Below, one piece after another: positions 47,237 to 55,823 of a stretch of DNA of 64,000 nt. Below the pieces are notes generated by a model. That model searched no databases. It had not been told where the DNA came from and saw only the letters and a program-made list of their open reading frames with translations. This DNA is from Pontibacter silvestris (GTDB lineage: Bacteria; Bacteroidota; Bacteroidia; Cytophagales; Hymenobacteraceae). Position numbers and translations under genes: made by a program. Position 1 is the first letter of the stretch. Each line of letters starts with the position of its first letter. The DNA lies in NCBI RefSeq assembly GCF_020907275.1, contig NZ_JAJJWI010000009.1, forward strand, positions 1 through 64,000, given 5' to 3'.

Positions 47237-48337
47237 ATGAATACAGGTGATTCTAAAGTACGCTTACTGTACCTCCCAAACGAAGCAATGCTGGACAACA
47301 GGTGTATGCAGATTGGACCAAGAAAAGCTTTTGAGCATTTACTTGAGACTAATCAGATAGAAGCATACAGCGCTTTTTCTTTCCTACACGAATACAATAC
47401 AACCGGCAGCTACGAGACAGTCCGGAACAAACTGCTGCAAGAGGCTAAGAAGTTTAAGCCTAACGTTATTTTATGGCAGCATATAACCAGTTTTGATGCC
47501 CCTGCTGAATTTCTGCGTGAGTTAAAAAATATAGAATCCAAGCCCGTTCTGGCCTACCATGAAGGCGACCCTTATGGCCGTTACTTTAAGCGCATGTCAC
47601 CTCAGCTTAAAGTTATCCTAAGAGAAGCTGACATCGTGTTTATGATAGGTCTTGGAACTTTTGCAGAATTAGCCAGAGAGGCCGGAGCAAAAAAAGTATT
47701 TTATGCTCCTCATATGTTTGACTCGGTGCGCTCCGGAAAGCCCTGGACTCCGACCACTGAAAGAGAACATGACATTGTGATGATTGCCAATGCGGGTAAA
47801 ACGCGTATTCCCGGGCGATACTTTCCGGGGGGGAGAAACCGTATGAAGCTTGCTAAAAAACTAACCCAACGGTTTGGCAGGCGCTTCGCCCTTTATGGCA
47901 AAGGCTGGGACAAGCTGGAATCATCCAGAGGACTACTTCCTTTTGATAAACAGGAAGAAACAATACAATCTGCCTGGCTAACTATAAACTGGGACCACTT
48001 TGACAAAGTTCCTTATTACTTTTCTAATAGGCTTCCTATTTCGCTGGCAGCGGGCGTACCTCATATAACCTCCTATCACGCTGGATATGAACATATGTTT
48101 GATAGCTGCAAAGGACTTTATGCTGTTAAAACAGTAGACGAAGCAGTAGAGACTGCTCAGTTCCTGTTAAGCCAGCCAAAATCTCGTTTAATACAGGAGG
48201 GCATTCAAGGCAGAGATTTTGTTTTCAACAACCTGGAAGCCAACATTGTTTTCACCAACATTCTGAACACCATAAAGAGCGAGCATTTTAAACCAGATAA
48301 GGCTGCTATAGAGAACAGTCATTTTATAGTAAGCTAA
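47237..48337 (+). CDS. CgeB-like glycosyltransferase
   Basis: Cytoplasmic protein of 366 residues with a GT-B arrangement: N-terminal Rossmann half (ADIVFMIGLGTFAELAREAGAKKVFYAPH) and C-terminal half with HDIVMIANAG, FALYGKGW, SAWLTINWDHFDKVPYYFSNRLPISLAAGVPHIT and ETAQFLL. This is the spore-maturation CgeB/GT1-type pattern. The sugar and acceptor are unknown. There are no other polysaccharide genes near it. Confidence 0.82.
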   Translation: MNTGDSKVRLLYLPNEAMLDNRCMQIGPRKAFEHLLETNQIEAYSAFSFLHEYNTTGSYETVRNKLLQEAKKFKPNVILWQHITSFDAPAEFLRELKNIESKPVLAYHEGDPYGRYFKRMSPQLKVILREADIVFMIGLGTFAELAREAGAKKVFYAPHMFDSVRSGKPWTPTTEREHDIVMIANAGKTRIPGRYFPGGRNRMKLAKKLTQRFGRRFALYGKGWDKLESSRGLLPFDKQEETIQSAWLTINWDHFDKVPYYFSNRLPISLAAGVPHITSYHAGYEHMFDSCKGLYAVKTVDEAVETAQFLLSQPKSRLIQEGIQGRDFVFNNLEANIVFTNILNTIKSEHFKPDKAAIENSHFIVS

Positions 48338-48422
48338 AGTACTGGTTGAGATTAATCTGCAGCACACTATCCTGGTCTTTATCAGTTTTCTTTAGAAGTA
48401 ACTCATTCTGCCTTCTTACTGA

Positions 48423-49211
48423 ATGCACTCCATGAAAGCAAAGCACTTGAATGTCGTAGACAAAAACTTCAACCTGCACTCATGCCTGCTTCCAGCAAAA
48501 ACAGCAGGCATGAGTGTAGAAAGAACCAAGAATCTTACTTACACAGATTGCGGCATCTCCTGCGATACATTTAACATTATCCATATAACCGATGGGCAGC
48601 ATGTTACCATAAGTGAACTTGAAACCGCCCTTGAGCATTACCTGAAACAAGACTTTGCCTTCTGCCTTTGGGTTTGCAAAAAGAATTTAACAGAAAAACT
48701 CAGAGCTTTTTTAAGGAGCTTAAAGCTAAAACAGGTTGCCAGCGAGGCAGGCATGGAACTTGACCTGCCACAATACAAAGCCACACCCACCAATGGGCTG
48801 GGCAGCATCAGAGTAATAACAAGCAAAGAACAAATAAATACTTTTGCGTTTGTGTTATCTTTAAACTGGAGCCCACCGGACCAGAACTTAGTATCCTACT
48901 ACGGCAAAGCTTCTCAGGCTATACTCCAACAAGATAGAGGCATCTTATTCGCTTGCTATTTTTTGGATGAAGAGCCTGTTGCCACCATAGAGTTATTTCC
49001 CACAGATAACAAAACAATAGGGATCTATAACTTATCAACACGCGAAGATCATCGAGGCAAAGGTATAGGCACCGCATTAATGTCTTTCGCCTTGAACATG
49101 GCCAAAGACAAAGGCTATGAAACAGCAGTACTCCTAGCTTCAAAAGACGGTATTAACATTTACAAAAGATTTGGTTTCCGAGAAACCACTTCTTTCTTTG
49201 GATTTAAATAA
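48423..49211 (+). CDS. GNAT family N-acetyltransferase
   Basis: Protein of up to 262 residues; ATG 48423 is the first, but a start at the third Met (MSVERTKNLTYTDCGI, 48513) is equally credible. The GNAT core is C-terminal: ILFACYFLDEEPVATIELFPTDNKTIGIYNLSTREDHRGKGIGTALMSFAL, with acetyl-CoA loop HRGKGIGTAL and ASKDGINIYKRFGF. The N-terminal third is a degenerate second GNAT-like region. Substrate unknown. Its 86 bp spacing from the glycosyltransferase may allow one transcript. Confidence 0.85.
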   Translation: MHSMKAKHLNVVDKNFNLHSCLLPAKTAGMSVERTKNLTYTDCGISCDTFNIIHITDGQHVTISELETALEHYLKQDFAFCLWVCKKNLTEKLRAFLRSLKLKQVASEAGMELDLPQYKATPTNGLGSIRVITSKEQINTFAFVLSLNWSPPDQNLVSYYGKASQAILQQDRGILFACYFLDEEPVATIELFPTDNKTIGIYNLSTREDHRGKGIGTALMSFALNMAKDKGYETAVLLASKDGINIYKRFGFRETTSFFGFK

Positions 49212-49442
49212 GCTATGCTGCCTTTACACAATCACTCCTCCAGAAGACTAACAGAAAGATAAGGTATACAGCGTTGCTTTTTACTATTGATTTTCATACC
49301 TTATCACTATTCCATTTTACGACATCACATGACATTGGCTAATGACCCAACAAGTTTAATACCCTGTTAACTTGCCTGTTAAAGCACCCGCAGCTGCTTA
49401 ATGGCTTTATTAAGTTCTGTTAATACCTATACACTTACCACT

Positions 49443-50057
49443 ATGGAAAAATCAAAAAAAATCCTTTTCCTGACAGGAGACTTCACAGAAGATTATGAAA
49501 CAATGGTACCTTTCCAGATGTTGCAGATGGTGGGTTATGAGGTACACGCTGTATGCCCGGATAAAAAGAAAGGTGACACGGTTAAAACAGCGATTCATGA
49601 CTTTGAGGGAGATCAGACTTACTCCGAAAAACCAGGACATAACTTTGTGCTGAACTATACCTTCTCAGAGGTTAACCCAGGCGATTACGAGGGATTGGTA
49701 ATTGCAGGGGGCAGAGCGCCAGAATATCTCCGACTAAACCAGGGCGTGCTGGATATCACGAAATATTTTGCAGAAAACAACAAGCCCCTTGCCGCCATTT
49801 GCCACGGCATCCAGATACTGACAGCAGCCAGAGTAGTTAACGGAAGAAAACTGACTGCTTATCCTGCCGTTGGCCCTGAAGTAGAATTGGCTGGAGGCAC
49901 TTATGTAAATGTACCTGTGGATGATGTTGTAGTAGACAGAAACTTAGTAACTTCTCCGGCCTGGCCTGCTCATCCTAAATTTATCAGAGCATTTCTAGAT
50001 GTGATGGGTGTTAAGATTGATTTAGGAGAACTTGTTTCGGCAGAGGCTACGGTATAA
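49443..50057 (+). CDS. DJ-1/PfpI family protein
   Basis: Protein of 204 residues from ATG 49443 ([21 protein letters not shown]). Flavodoxin-like fold with the conserved Glu in [11 protein letters not shown] loop and the nucleophilic Cys in [10 protein letters not shown], followed by [22 protein letters not shown]. Relatives are glyoxalases III, deglycases and stress chaperones. The Cys-His-Gly elbow is intact, so it is probably active; the reaction is unknown. Confidence 0.92.
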   Translation: MEKSKKILFLTGDFTEDYETMVPFQMLQMVGYEVHAVCPDKKKGDTVKTAIHDFEGDQTYSEKPGHNFVLNYTFSEVNPGDYEGLVIAGGRAPEYLRLNQGVLDITKYFAENNKPLAAICHGIQILTAARVVNGRKLTAYPAVGPEVELAGGTYVNVPVDDVVVDRNLVTSPAWPAHPKFIRAFLDVMGVKIDLGELVSAEATV

Positions 50058-50186
50058 CCACTGCACCTTTTTACTTCTAAAGCTTAGTATCCTTTAGTGT
50101 TGTTAGTACAGCTTAATATAGCATACAATACTTAATCAATAACTTAAATTGCCATTTACAAAAGCAGGTATAAGTGCTCCATGTCG

Positions 50187-50272
50187 TTTACCCACTCCTA
50201 ACCCCTCCCAATAAAGGAATTTTGCAAACGATTAGAATATGCCCCTCCTCTGAGAGGCTAGGAGTGAGTAAA
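50187..50272. repeat. REP-like imperfect palindrome
   Basis: Left arm TTTACCCACTCCTAACCCCTCC (50187-50208) and right arm ending GAGGCTAGGAGTGAGTAAA (to 50272) are near-complementary, with a spacer containing a second GGAGGGG-type pair. The CCCCTCC/GGAGGGG palindrome with ACCCACTCC ends resembles a dispersed intergenic repeat common in many bacterial genomes. Only one copy is in the window. Confidence 0.65.
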
Positions 50273-50379
50273 GGTTCAGTTTCAGCACCACAAATAAATC
50301 GCGACTTGAATTGATTAATATTTAATCGGTATGATAAACCTACTGCTAGAAAACAACTGTCGCTTTATCTGTATTCTTC

Positions 50380-50842
50380 CTTAACTGCATTGCCTGCTTT
50401 TCATCTTATGCCCAGCAGGTAACTCCTTCTTCAGGCTTCTTTCCAGCTACGGTCGTTCTTAAGGCAAGTGTAGCCACTGCTATTAGTAAACGAACAGCAA
50501 ACAAGCTACGGTGCATTAATTCTGGATACTGCAAAGTTAGAAGTTGACGCTATTCTGGAGAGTATTACAGCCATTAACAAGTACGGCGGCAGTGCCAGAG
50601 GCGGAGCTGTACTGGCCAAAACAAAAGATAATGTTAAGCTAGTCAGGATTGATCAGATTTTCAATCATTTTCAGGTGCCTTCTTTTCAGCACGACAAAAA
50701 AGTTCTTATTAACGGCAGACTGGTTAGCCATGAGCTTGTTTTAGCTGATATCAGCAACATAGAAAAGTAGAAGTAACCTCCCCTTACTCGATATAGCTGG
50801 AACGAAAACGAAAAGTACCTGAACATTATCACTAAAAAGTAA
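50380..50842 (+). pseudogene. Decayed secreted-protein gene
   Basis: Coding-like sequence runs through at least three frames. A leader end (CIACFSSYAQQVTPSSGFFPATVVLKASVATAIS) at about 50392-50490 is followed, in another frame from about 50498 to 50770, by SYGALILDTAKLEVDAILES, INKYGGSARGGAVLAKTKDN, IFNHFQVPSFQHDKKVLING and SHELVLADISNIEKVEV. After a further shift it ends with SWNENEKYLNIITKK and a stop at 50840-50842. The close (L-N-I-I-T-K-K after an E-K-V-E-V strand) resembles the end of a TonB-receptor plug domain, but the protein is too short for a receptor. Stops and shifts make function very unlikely. Confidence 0.6.
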
Positions 50843-50963
50843 TTCTTTTAAAAACATAGACAAGTTACCTACCACCTCTACTACACAATCATTCCTGCTA
50901 GAAGAGACATATAAGGCTTGTCTGTTAAAGCATCAGCTACATTTTAAACTAATATATAACCTT

Positions 50964-51725
50964 TTGAAGAAGACATGTACGATTGGGGTTCTATGCTCTC
51001 TGCTTTGTTTGAGTTACATACCCTTACAAGCACAGACAAAGGAATATTCCATTGAGAAGCCTGATAAGATGCGCTTAAATAAGCTAGGTGCTACGTTAGG
51101 TCTTGGAGTTGCCACTATGAACCTGAACGAGATGAACAACCGCCTGCAGGAATTGGGAATTGGCAGCTTAGAAGAAGACCAAAACTGGTACAACTTTAGT
51201 ATATACATAGAATTTAACAGTGGTTTTGGTATATCGATGGATATAAGCGGAGGCATATCTCTTGAGAGCGAGCTATATAACCCAGATACCTGGATTACAC
51301 TCAAAGCACTTTCCTTTGGCCCCACACTATATTATCCCTTCGTCAAGACTAACCGTATCCGTTTATCGGTCTTAGGCGAATTACGCACCTACGACATGAA
51401 ATTTGAGTATAACGCTAACGCCAATGCAATTCCTGACCTAAATAACCTTTTAACTAATCCTGCTGCAAATAGTAATACAGTAATTTTAGAAAGCACATCT
51501 ACTGATGCAGTAACTTTAGGAGCGAGGTTTCAGTACCGGTTAGGGAAGAAAGAAAATCTTAAGCCAAGGGAATACAGCCTGGGTATTGACATAGGCTACA
51601 ACTATGGCTTTGGCAGCGTTGCCTGGCACGAAATACGCAGTAAATATGCTATAAATGATATGCCAGCCATAAAGCCAGACAACTTTTATTTTAATTTTAC
51701 CTTTACAGCTTTGCTCATACGTTAA
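50964..51725 (+). CDS. Outer-membrane beta-barrel protein
   Basis: Exported protein of 253 residues starting at TTG 50964, giving MKKTCTIGVLCSLLCLSYIPLQAQ, a textbook leader. The mature part alternates strands (LGATLGLGVATMNLNEMNNRL, NFSIYIEFNSGFGISMDISGG, TLGARFQYRLGKKENL, LGIDIGYNYGFGSVAW) and ends NFTFTALLIR. Likely an outer-membrane barrel of unknown function. It follows the decayed gene and precedes ywbE by 38 bp. Confidence 0.75.
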   Translation: MKKTCTIGVLCSLLCLSYIPLQAQTKEYSIEKPDKMRLNKLGATLGLGVATMNLNEMNNRLQELGIGSLEEDQNWYNFSIYIEFNSGFGISMDISGGISLESELYNPDTWITLKALSFGPTLYYPFVKTNRIRLSVLGELRTYDMKFEYNANANAIPDLNNLLTNPAANSNTVILESTSTDAVTLGARFQYRLGKKENLKPREYSLGIDIGYNYGFGSVAWHEIRSKYAINDMPAIKPDNFYFNFTFTALLIR

Positions 51726-51763
51726 ATCAATAAAGCAATTCTAAGGTAAAACCAGAACAAGAA

Positions 51764-51964
51764 ATGGACGGAAAAAAACGATCAAACATAAAACCAGGCC
51801 TGCATGTAAATATCGTCATGAAAGAAGACCAACGCACAGGCGACCTGACAGAAGGCTATGTGCAGGATATTCTTACCAACTCTTCCACGCATCCGCATGG
51901 CATAAAGGTACGCTTAGAAACAGGCGAAGTAGGTCGGGTAAAGGAGATACTGGAAGAAGACTAA
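51764..51964 (+). CDS. YwbE family protein
   Basis: Protein of 66 residues matching the whole YwbE family: IKPGLHVNIVMKEDQRTGDLTEGYVQDILTNSSTHPHGIKVRLETGEVGRV. It has a KOW/SH3-like small beta barrel pattern. The family is widespread and uncharacterised; RNA binding has been guessed from the fold. A 14 bp perfect terminator follows. Confidence 0.93.
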   Translation: MDGKKRSNIKPGLHVNIVMKEDQRTGDLTEGYVQDILTNSSTHPHGIKVRLETGEVGRVKEILEED

Positions 51965-52019
51965 AAGAGAATTAGTTCGAAAGCTTTAAGTATATTCTAA
52001 CGAATAAATTTCTACTTTG

Positions 52020-52053
52020 GTGCACGTGCCTGTTACCCTACAGGCACGTGCAC
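52020..52053. terminator. Perfect 14 bp terminator
   Basis: Arms 52020-52033 and 52040-52053 exactly complementary around a 6 nt loop, GC-rich, between converging ywbE and radC. Confidence 0.9.
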
Positions 52054-52086
52054 TTATTCTTTAACTTCTGATGTTAGTAGTTTCGG

Positions 52087-52809
52087 TTACAGAATGCCCT
52101 CATCAGCGAAGCTATAATAATCATTGTCGGTAAAAATGATATGGTCGAGCACTGGCAGGTCCAGAAACTGACCAGCCTCTTTCATCTTCTTTGTCAGCGC
52201 AATGTCTGCAGAGCTAGGTTTAATGTTACCGCTTGGGTGGTTGTGCACTAATATAATAGAACTTGCTAACTGCTCCAGCGCCTTTTTAAATATGATTTTA
52301 GGATCTGCCACCGTGCCTGCCACACCACCTGTGCTAATGCTTTCTTTCTTCATTACCACATTGGCCCGGTTCAACAATATAATCCAGAACTCCTCATGTG
52401 GCAGATCCAGCAATTGAGGTTTTATATAATTGTAAATATCTGTGGAGCATGTAATACGGGTTTTGGCTACGGCAGCTGTTTCTTTACGTCGCCGGCCCAA
52501 TTCCAAGGCACTTACTATGGCAATGGCTTTAGCCTCACCTATACCCTTGTGCCTCTTCAGGTCATTTACTGTCAGTTTGGCAAGTTCATTCAAATCATTG
52601 CCAATAGCCGATAAAATTAATTTAGCTACATCTACCGCTGTCAGTTTTGGTGTGCCAGACCCAATAAGGATGGCAATTAGTTCTGCATCGCTCAGGGCTG
52701 CCTTTCCTTTTAATAAAAGCTTCTCCCTAGGGCGATCTTCCTCAGCCCAGGTTTTAATGTTCAGCGACGGTTGGTACAGTATAGCTTCTTCTATGGCAGA
52801 CTCTTTCAC
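52087..52809 (-). CDS. radC: RadC family JAB/MPN protein
   Basis: Protein of 240 residues: N-terminal helix-hairpin-helix region (AALSDAELIAILIGSGTPKLTAVDVAKLIL, LKRHKGIGEAKAIAIVSALELGRR) and C-terminal JAMM metalloprotease-like domain with SISTGGVAGTVADPKIIF and the zinc motif HNHPSGNIKPSSAD. Called RadC from an old DNA-repair mutant; the link is doubtful and the true substrate unknown. Confidence 0.95.
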   Translation of the reverse strand: MKESAIEEAILYQPSLNIKTWAEEDRPREKLLLKGKAALSDAELIAILIGSGTPKLTAVDVAKLILSAIGNDLNELAKLTVNDLKRHKGIGEAKAIAIVSALELGRRRKETAAVAKTRITCSTDIYNYIKPQLLDLPHEEFWIILLNRANVVMKKESISTGGVAGTVADPKIIFKKALEQLASSIILVHNHPSGNIKPSSADIALTKKMKEAGQFLDLPVLDHIIFTDNDYYSFADEGIL

Positions 52810-52963
52810 AACGGTATAGAATTTGATAAGTAATAGATGCTAGTGCAATTCTTTTTCCCTTGAATTAGTTCAGCACCAGCATAATTTATATCCTACTTTG
52901 TTTTACTTTAACTTTTAGAACTAATCTGGCCAAAGCCACACAAGAGGCAAGGCTTATAATATT

Positions 52964-54196
52964 ATGGGACGATTTATTTCAAACGGAGTAATTATCCTGC
53001 TTCTGTTCCTGATCGACATGTATGTTTTTCAGGCAGTGAAGGCCGTTACTCAGAGCTTATCTACTACTGCCCAAAGAAGCATATACATTGTGTATTGGGC
53101 CATTTTTGCTATTACGGCTGCCACTATTGTACTTTTTACTTTAACGCGCGGCACGCCACCTAATAACCTTAAAAACTATCTGGCAAGTATTTTATTCATC
53201 ATCTTTGCCTGTAAGTTAGTGGTAACAGTTTTCTTACTTTTAGATGATGCGATCCGGTTAGGTAAAATAGTGCTGAACAATACCAGCAAAGAGCCTTCCT
53301 TTGATCCATCCAGAAACAAATTTCTGAGCCAACTTGGCCTGCTTGTGGCCGCAGTGCCTTTCTCAGCTTTTATCTACGGTATGGTGAGAGGAGCTTATAA
53401 CTATCAGGTAAAACGCGTTACATTGCGCTTCCCGAACCTGCCTAAAGCTTTTGACGGCTATAAGATGCTGCAGATATCTGACCTGCACACAGGTAGCTTT
53501 AACTCTACCAGCCCCTTAAAAGAGGCAGTAAGCCTGATAAACAAGCAGGAAGCTGACCTTGTGTTTTTTACCGGAGACCTGGTGAATAACATGGCTGTGG
53601 AAGTGCAAGAGCATATTGATACACTAAAGGAAATAAAAGCTAAAACGGCGGTGTTTTCTGTACTCGGCAACCACGACTATGGCGATTATGTAAGTTGGGA
53701 AAGCCCTGAGGTGAAGCGCCAGAACCTTAAAACGCTGATTGAGTCGCATAGCAGAATGGGCTGGCAAATATTAATGAACGAGAACCGGCTAATAGAAAAA
53801 GACGGAGAGCATATTGCCGTACTGGGAGTGGAGAACTGGGGCAACCGGGCAGGCTTTCCGAAGTATGGCAATTTAAACAGAGCTTACGCCGGAACAGAAA
53901 ACAGCCCGTTCAAGGCGTTACTGTCTCACGACCCATCGCATTGGGATGGTGAGATAAACAAAAGCTTTCAGGACATAGACCTGACACTTTCCGGCCACAC
54001 GCATGGGATGCAATTTGGCGTAAACATTCCTGGTTGGAAGTGGAGCCCTGTGCAGTATGTGTACAAACAGTGGGCGGGCTTGTATCAGAAAGGTAAACAG
54101 TACTTGTATGTTAATACTGGCCTTGGTTTCCTGGGCTATCCGGGCCGGGTCGGTTTCTTACCCGAAATTACTGTTTTCGAGCTTAAAAGAGCATAA
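52964..54196 (+). CDS. Membrane-anchored metallophosphoesterase
   Basis: Protein of 410 residues with four N-terminal membrane helices (to about residue 150) and a calcineurin-like phosphoesterase domain: ISDLHTGSF, FFTGDLVNN, VLGNHDYGDYVSW, LSHDPSHW, LSGHTHGMQFG, all metal ligands present. Similar enzymes (YkuE, LpxH-like) act on phospholipid or UDP-sugar diphosphates at the membrane; the substrate is unknown. A twin terminator follows. Confidence 0.93.
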   Translation: MGRFISNGVIILLLFLIDMYVFQAVKAVTQSLSTTAQRSIYIVYWAIFAITAATIVLFTLTRGTPPNNLKNYLASILFIIFACKLVVTVFLLLDDAIRLGKIVLNNTSKEPSFDPSRNKFLSQLGLLVAAVPFSAFIYGMVRGAYNYQVKRVTLRFPNLPKAFDGYKMLQISDLHTGSFNSTSPLKEAVSLINKQEADLVFFTGDLVNNMAVEVQEHIDTLKEIKAKTAVFSVLGNHDYGDYVSWESPEVKRQNLKTLIESHSRMGWQILMNENRLIEKDGEHIAVLGVENWGNRAGFPKYGNLNRAYAGTENSPFKALLSHDPSHWDGEINKSFQDIDLTLSGHTHGMQFGVNIPGWKWSPVQYVYKQWAGLYQKGKQYLYVNTGLGFLGYPGRVGFLPEITVFELKRA

Positions 54197-54204
54197 CAGT
54201 TCAT

Positions 54205-54250
54205 CCTAAACAACAAGAGCCGGTTTAAAATCCGGCTCTTGTTGTTTAGG
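54205..54250 (+). terminator. Terminator 1 after the phosphoesterase gene
   Basis: Arms 54205-54223 and 54232-54250 exactly complementary (19 bp) around an 8 nt loop, 9 bp past the stop. Confidence 0.9.
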
Positions 54251-54304
54251 ATATGTGCTAAGGGCAACTGCTTCTTTTTGTCACATTCCCTTAGGGCAGG
54301 CAAC

Positions 54305-54350
54305 TTACAGCTTTGTGCCAGCCATACCACTAGCTGGCACAAAGCTGTAA
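54305..54350 (+). terminator. Terminator 2, tandem copy
   Basis: A second perfect 18 bp stem (54305-54322 / 54333-54350) with a 10 nt loop and a different sequence lies 54 bp after the first. Confidence 0.85.
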
Positions 54351-54459
54351 AGGCTTATACGAACTTAATGCAATAGCTGCGCGTAAAAACAACAGTACTG
54401 TAAGGGGTAATACACTCTGAACCATGTGCAGACTATAATGTAATTAGATATACCAGATC

Positions 54460-54912
54460 ATGAAAAAGATACTTTATTTGTTGTGCTTTACAAGCGCTTT
54501 TACTTTTGCCTCTTGTTCAACTGATACAAAAGGCTACAGCTATGAAACAGAACACTCTAACGATGATGAGAATGTAAACCCCAACCATATCAGGACTTAT
54601 GCCGATATCAGACCAGGAGAAATAAAAGGTTTTAAAACCAATGCAGGTACTATGTACGGTTTTACGCCTACTGTTATCAACAACATGAGAGACAATCTTG
54701 GTTCTGATGCAGCAGTAGCAACAAGAATGGTGTATGTGTACTATGACCCTAGCAGAGAGATGGCTGATCTTTTAAAAACCTACCATTCTGCTTCATCTGC
54801 ACAATCAGCTGAGCCAACACAGAATGATATGGGCAGCGGTATCAGTAACACTGACTCCACCAATACTGAAGAAAGGAATAGTAATGTTTCAGAAGTTTCC
54901 CCAGTTGAGTAA
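54460..54912 (+). CDS. Small lipoprotein of unknown function
   Basis: Protein of 150 residues with leader MKKILYLLCFTSAFTFASC and a lipobox Cys. The middle is ordered (RTYADIRPGEIKGFKTNAGTMYGFTPTVINNMRDNLGSDAAVATRMVYVYYDPSREMADLLKTYH) and the end is a Ser/Thr/Asn/Glu-rich low-complexity tail. No named family recognised. Terminators flank it on both sides, so it is its own unit. Confidence 0.8.
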   Translation: MKKILYLLCFTSAFTFASCSTDTKGYSYETEHSNDDENVNPNHIRTYADIRPGEIKGFKTNAGTMYGFTPTVINNMRDNLGSDAAVATRMVYVYYDPSREMADLLKTYHSASSAQSAEPTQNDMGSGISNTDSTNTEERNSNVSEVSPVE

Positions 54913-54947
54913 AAGCAGCAACCATTCTTATCAAAAACAGTAGTTAA

Positions 54948-54982
54948 GCAAAAGCCTATAGTCCTTATCTGTAGGCTTTTGC
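54948..54982 (+). terminator. Terminator of the small lipoprotein gene
   Basis: Arms 54948-54958 and 54972-54982 (11 bp, perfect, 13 nt loop), followed by CTTTTCTG, 36 bp past the stop. Confidence 0.75.
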
Positions 54983-55118
54983 CTTTTCTGTATTATAATT
55001 GATAGAACTTTAGTACTTTAGCAGCACTATTAATTTTGACACTGGCATACTTTTTGGCTATTGGTAGCGTATTAGGACCAGGAAAACGCTGTTTTTATAA
55101 CGGCATCTGAATTTTTAC

Positions 55119-55754
55119 ATGCTGAAACACCCTCTCTTATACTTTACATTACTTTTGCTGCTTTTGAGTGGCCTACCTGTGCTTGCCCAACAAAATATCA
55201 GGATAAGCGGCACCGTGTTTCAGTCTGATAAAAAAACACCTATACCTGGGGCTACCATTACCAGGGTTAACAGCCACCTTGGAGTTTTAACAGATGAAAA
55301 TGGGGCATTTCTGATCGATGTTTCCCAGCAAGATACATTAATGGTACGTGCCGTAGGGTTTAAGCCCCTGATGTACCTACCAAAGCAGTTACCTGTATCT
55401 GAAGTGCGTGTAAATATTGTGTTACAGGAAGATAGCGTGATGCTGGGTGAAGTAGAAGTTACCAGCCGGCCATCTAAGGAAATGATTGACCGTGCCCTCC
55501 GTAACATGAAACGGGAACAAGTAAGCCAGGTAAAAAGACCAGGCTATATTCCGGGTTTAGAGCCTCCTCCCCCTCCTGAGGAACCTGCTCCAACCATTGC
55601 AAGCCCTGTCGGTTTGCTTTATAATATGCTTTCCAGAGAGGGGAAAGAACTAAAGAAACTGCAGGAACTGAAGGCTGAGGAAGAGCTTAAGCGTAAGCAG
55701 CAAGAGAAAAAAGATTATAACCGGTTCTTTAAGGATAACACGGGCTATCAATAA
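55119..55754 (+). CDS. CarboxypepD-regulatory-like domain protein
   Basis: Exported protein of 211 residues (leader ending GLPVLAQQ). Residues about 25-105 form a carboxypeptidase-regulatory-like (transthyretin-like) beta sandwich: IRISGTVFQSDKKTPIPGATITRVNSHLGVLTDENGAFLIDV, as found at the N-terminus of TonB-dependent receptors. No barrel follows. Instead there is EVEVTSRPSKEMIDRALRNMKREQ, a proline stretch LEPPPPPEEPAP and a charged helical tail. It may be a periplasmic or outer-membrane anchoring protein; the role is unknown. Confidence 0.82.
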   Translation: MLKHPLLYFTLLLLLLSGLPVLAQQNIRISGTVFQSDKKTPIPGATITRVNSHLGVLTDENGAFLIDVSQQDTLMVRAVGFKPLMYLPKQLPVSEVRVNIVLQEDSVMLGEVEVTSRPSKEMIDRALRNMKREQVSQVKRPGYIPGLEPPPPPEEPAPTIASPVGLLYNMLSREGKELKKLQELKAEEELKRKQQEKKDYNRFFKDNTGYQ

Positions 55755-55823
55755 AGAATCATTCAACGGCTAAACATTTTGCTTTTACGTAGGTTATGAC
55801 ATATATCAAAACCATAACCTTAC

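Larger units (their letters stand above)
50058..50963. other. Gap between DJ-1 and barrel gene
   Basis: 906 bp. It holds the REP-like palindrome at 50187-50272 and the decayed gene at 50380-50842. The remainder up to 50963 has no supported feature apart from the expected promoter of the barrel gene. Confidence 0.7.

Noticed and set aside
49258..49305. GATAAGGTAT / ATACCTTATC inverted repeat after the GNAT gene
   Set aside because: 10 bp arms with a 28 nt loop and no U-run; could be chance or a weak terminator.
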